Of a stretch of 32,294 bases of DNA, positions 32,260 through 32,294 are shown in pieces. Position 1 is the first letter of the stretch. Every line of letters starts with the position of its first letter. The DNA is from Fidelibacterota bacterium (GTDB taxonomy: Bacteria > Fidelibacterota > UBA2242). The stretch spans positions 1 to 32,294 of the forward strand of contig JAQUKI010000004.1 in the NCBI GenBank assembly GCA_028719225.1, read 5' to 3'. The translations under genes were made by a program, and so were the position numbers. The notes beneath the pieces are model-generated. The model was given only the letters and a program-made list of their open reading frames with translations. It ran no database searches and was not told where the DNA came from.

Positions 32260-32294
32260 ATGATTTTTAGAAGTGGGCCGGTCGCAACATTGTG

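Overview
This window comes from a Gram-negative bacterium, most likely of the Fibrobacterota–Chlorobiota–Bacteroidota (FCB) superphylum or a neighbouring uncultured phylum such as KSB1, Marinimicrobia or Calditrichota. The grounds are a TonB-dependent receptor with a carboxypeptidase-regulatory-like N-terminus, a secreted protein ending in a type-IX-like/FlgD-like sorting domain, a PorV-family outer-membrane protein, and a CBM9/DUF5916 barrel protein. The lineage is inferred from gene content. There is no rRNA, tRNA, CRISPR array, insertion sequence or phage gene that I can see.

Layout. (1) 1–3548, plus strand: a tightly packed operon of two ATP-grasp ligases of the D-Ala–D-Ala ligase fold (the first cut by the window edge), a GNAT acetyltransferase and a KamA-type radical-SAM aminomutase that keeps the lysine-specificity residues. 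It closes with a perfect 11-bp terminator. (2) 3580–4752: a lone gene with its own promoter, encoding a CARF-domain protein like Card1/Can2 (DUF1887) whose nuclease ExK motif is replaced by Q-C-F. (3) 4769–7213, minus: manA, a DUF1330 protein and an EamA exporter. (4) 7559–9527, plus: a secreted NodB-fold deacetylase and NagA. (5) 9543–13381, minus: ROK kinase, MFS transporter, SIS-domain isomerase and MBL hydrolase. Blocks 3–5 together look like mannose and amino-sugar metabolism. (6) 13613–24926, plus: CBM9/DUF5916 protein, TonB-dependent receptor, FN3/T9SS-like secreted protein, PorV-like protein and a GH9 glycoside hydrolase, i.e. a surface glycan and secretion block. (7) 24939–29519, minus: a MacA–MacB–TolC-type tripartite efflux operon. 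(8) 29707–32259, plus: an ECF sigma factor, a zinc-less anti-sigma factor, a Spy/CpxP-like periplasmic protein, and a separately promoted Met/Gly-rich lipoprotein.

The most striking result is in blocks 7–8. Three intergenic promoters share one bipartite sequence, GGAATA-N17-GTCTA(A/T), with exactly the same spacing. One drives the sigma operon, one (opposite strand) the efflux operon, and one the lipoprotein. This defines, from sequence alone, an autoregulated ECF regulon joining a periplasmic sensor, an efflux pump and an unrecognised Met/Gly-rich lipoprotein. Two other items deserve attention: the beta-amino-acid/ATP-grasp cluster at the left edge, and the orphan CARF protein with a degenerate nuclease centre.

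Functions are assigned from motifs and family memory only. No database search was possible, so substrate specificities and novelty are inferences.
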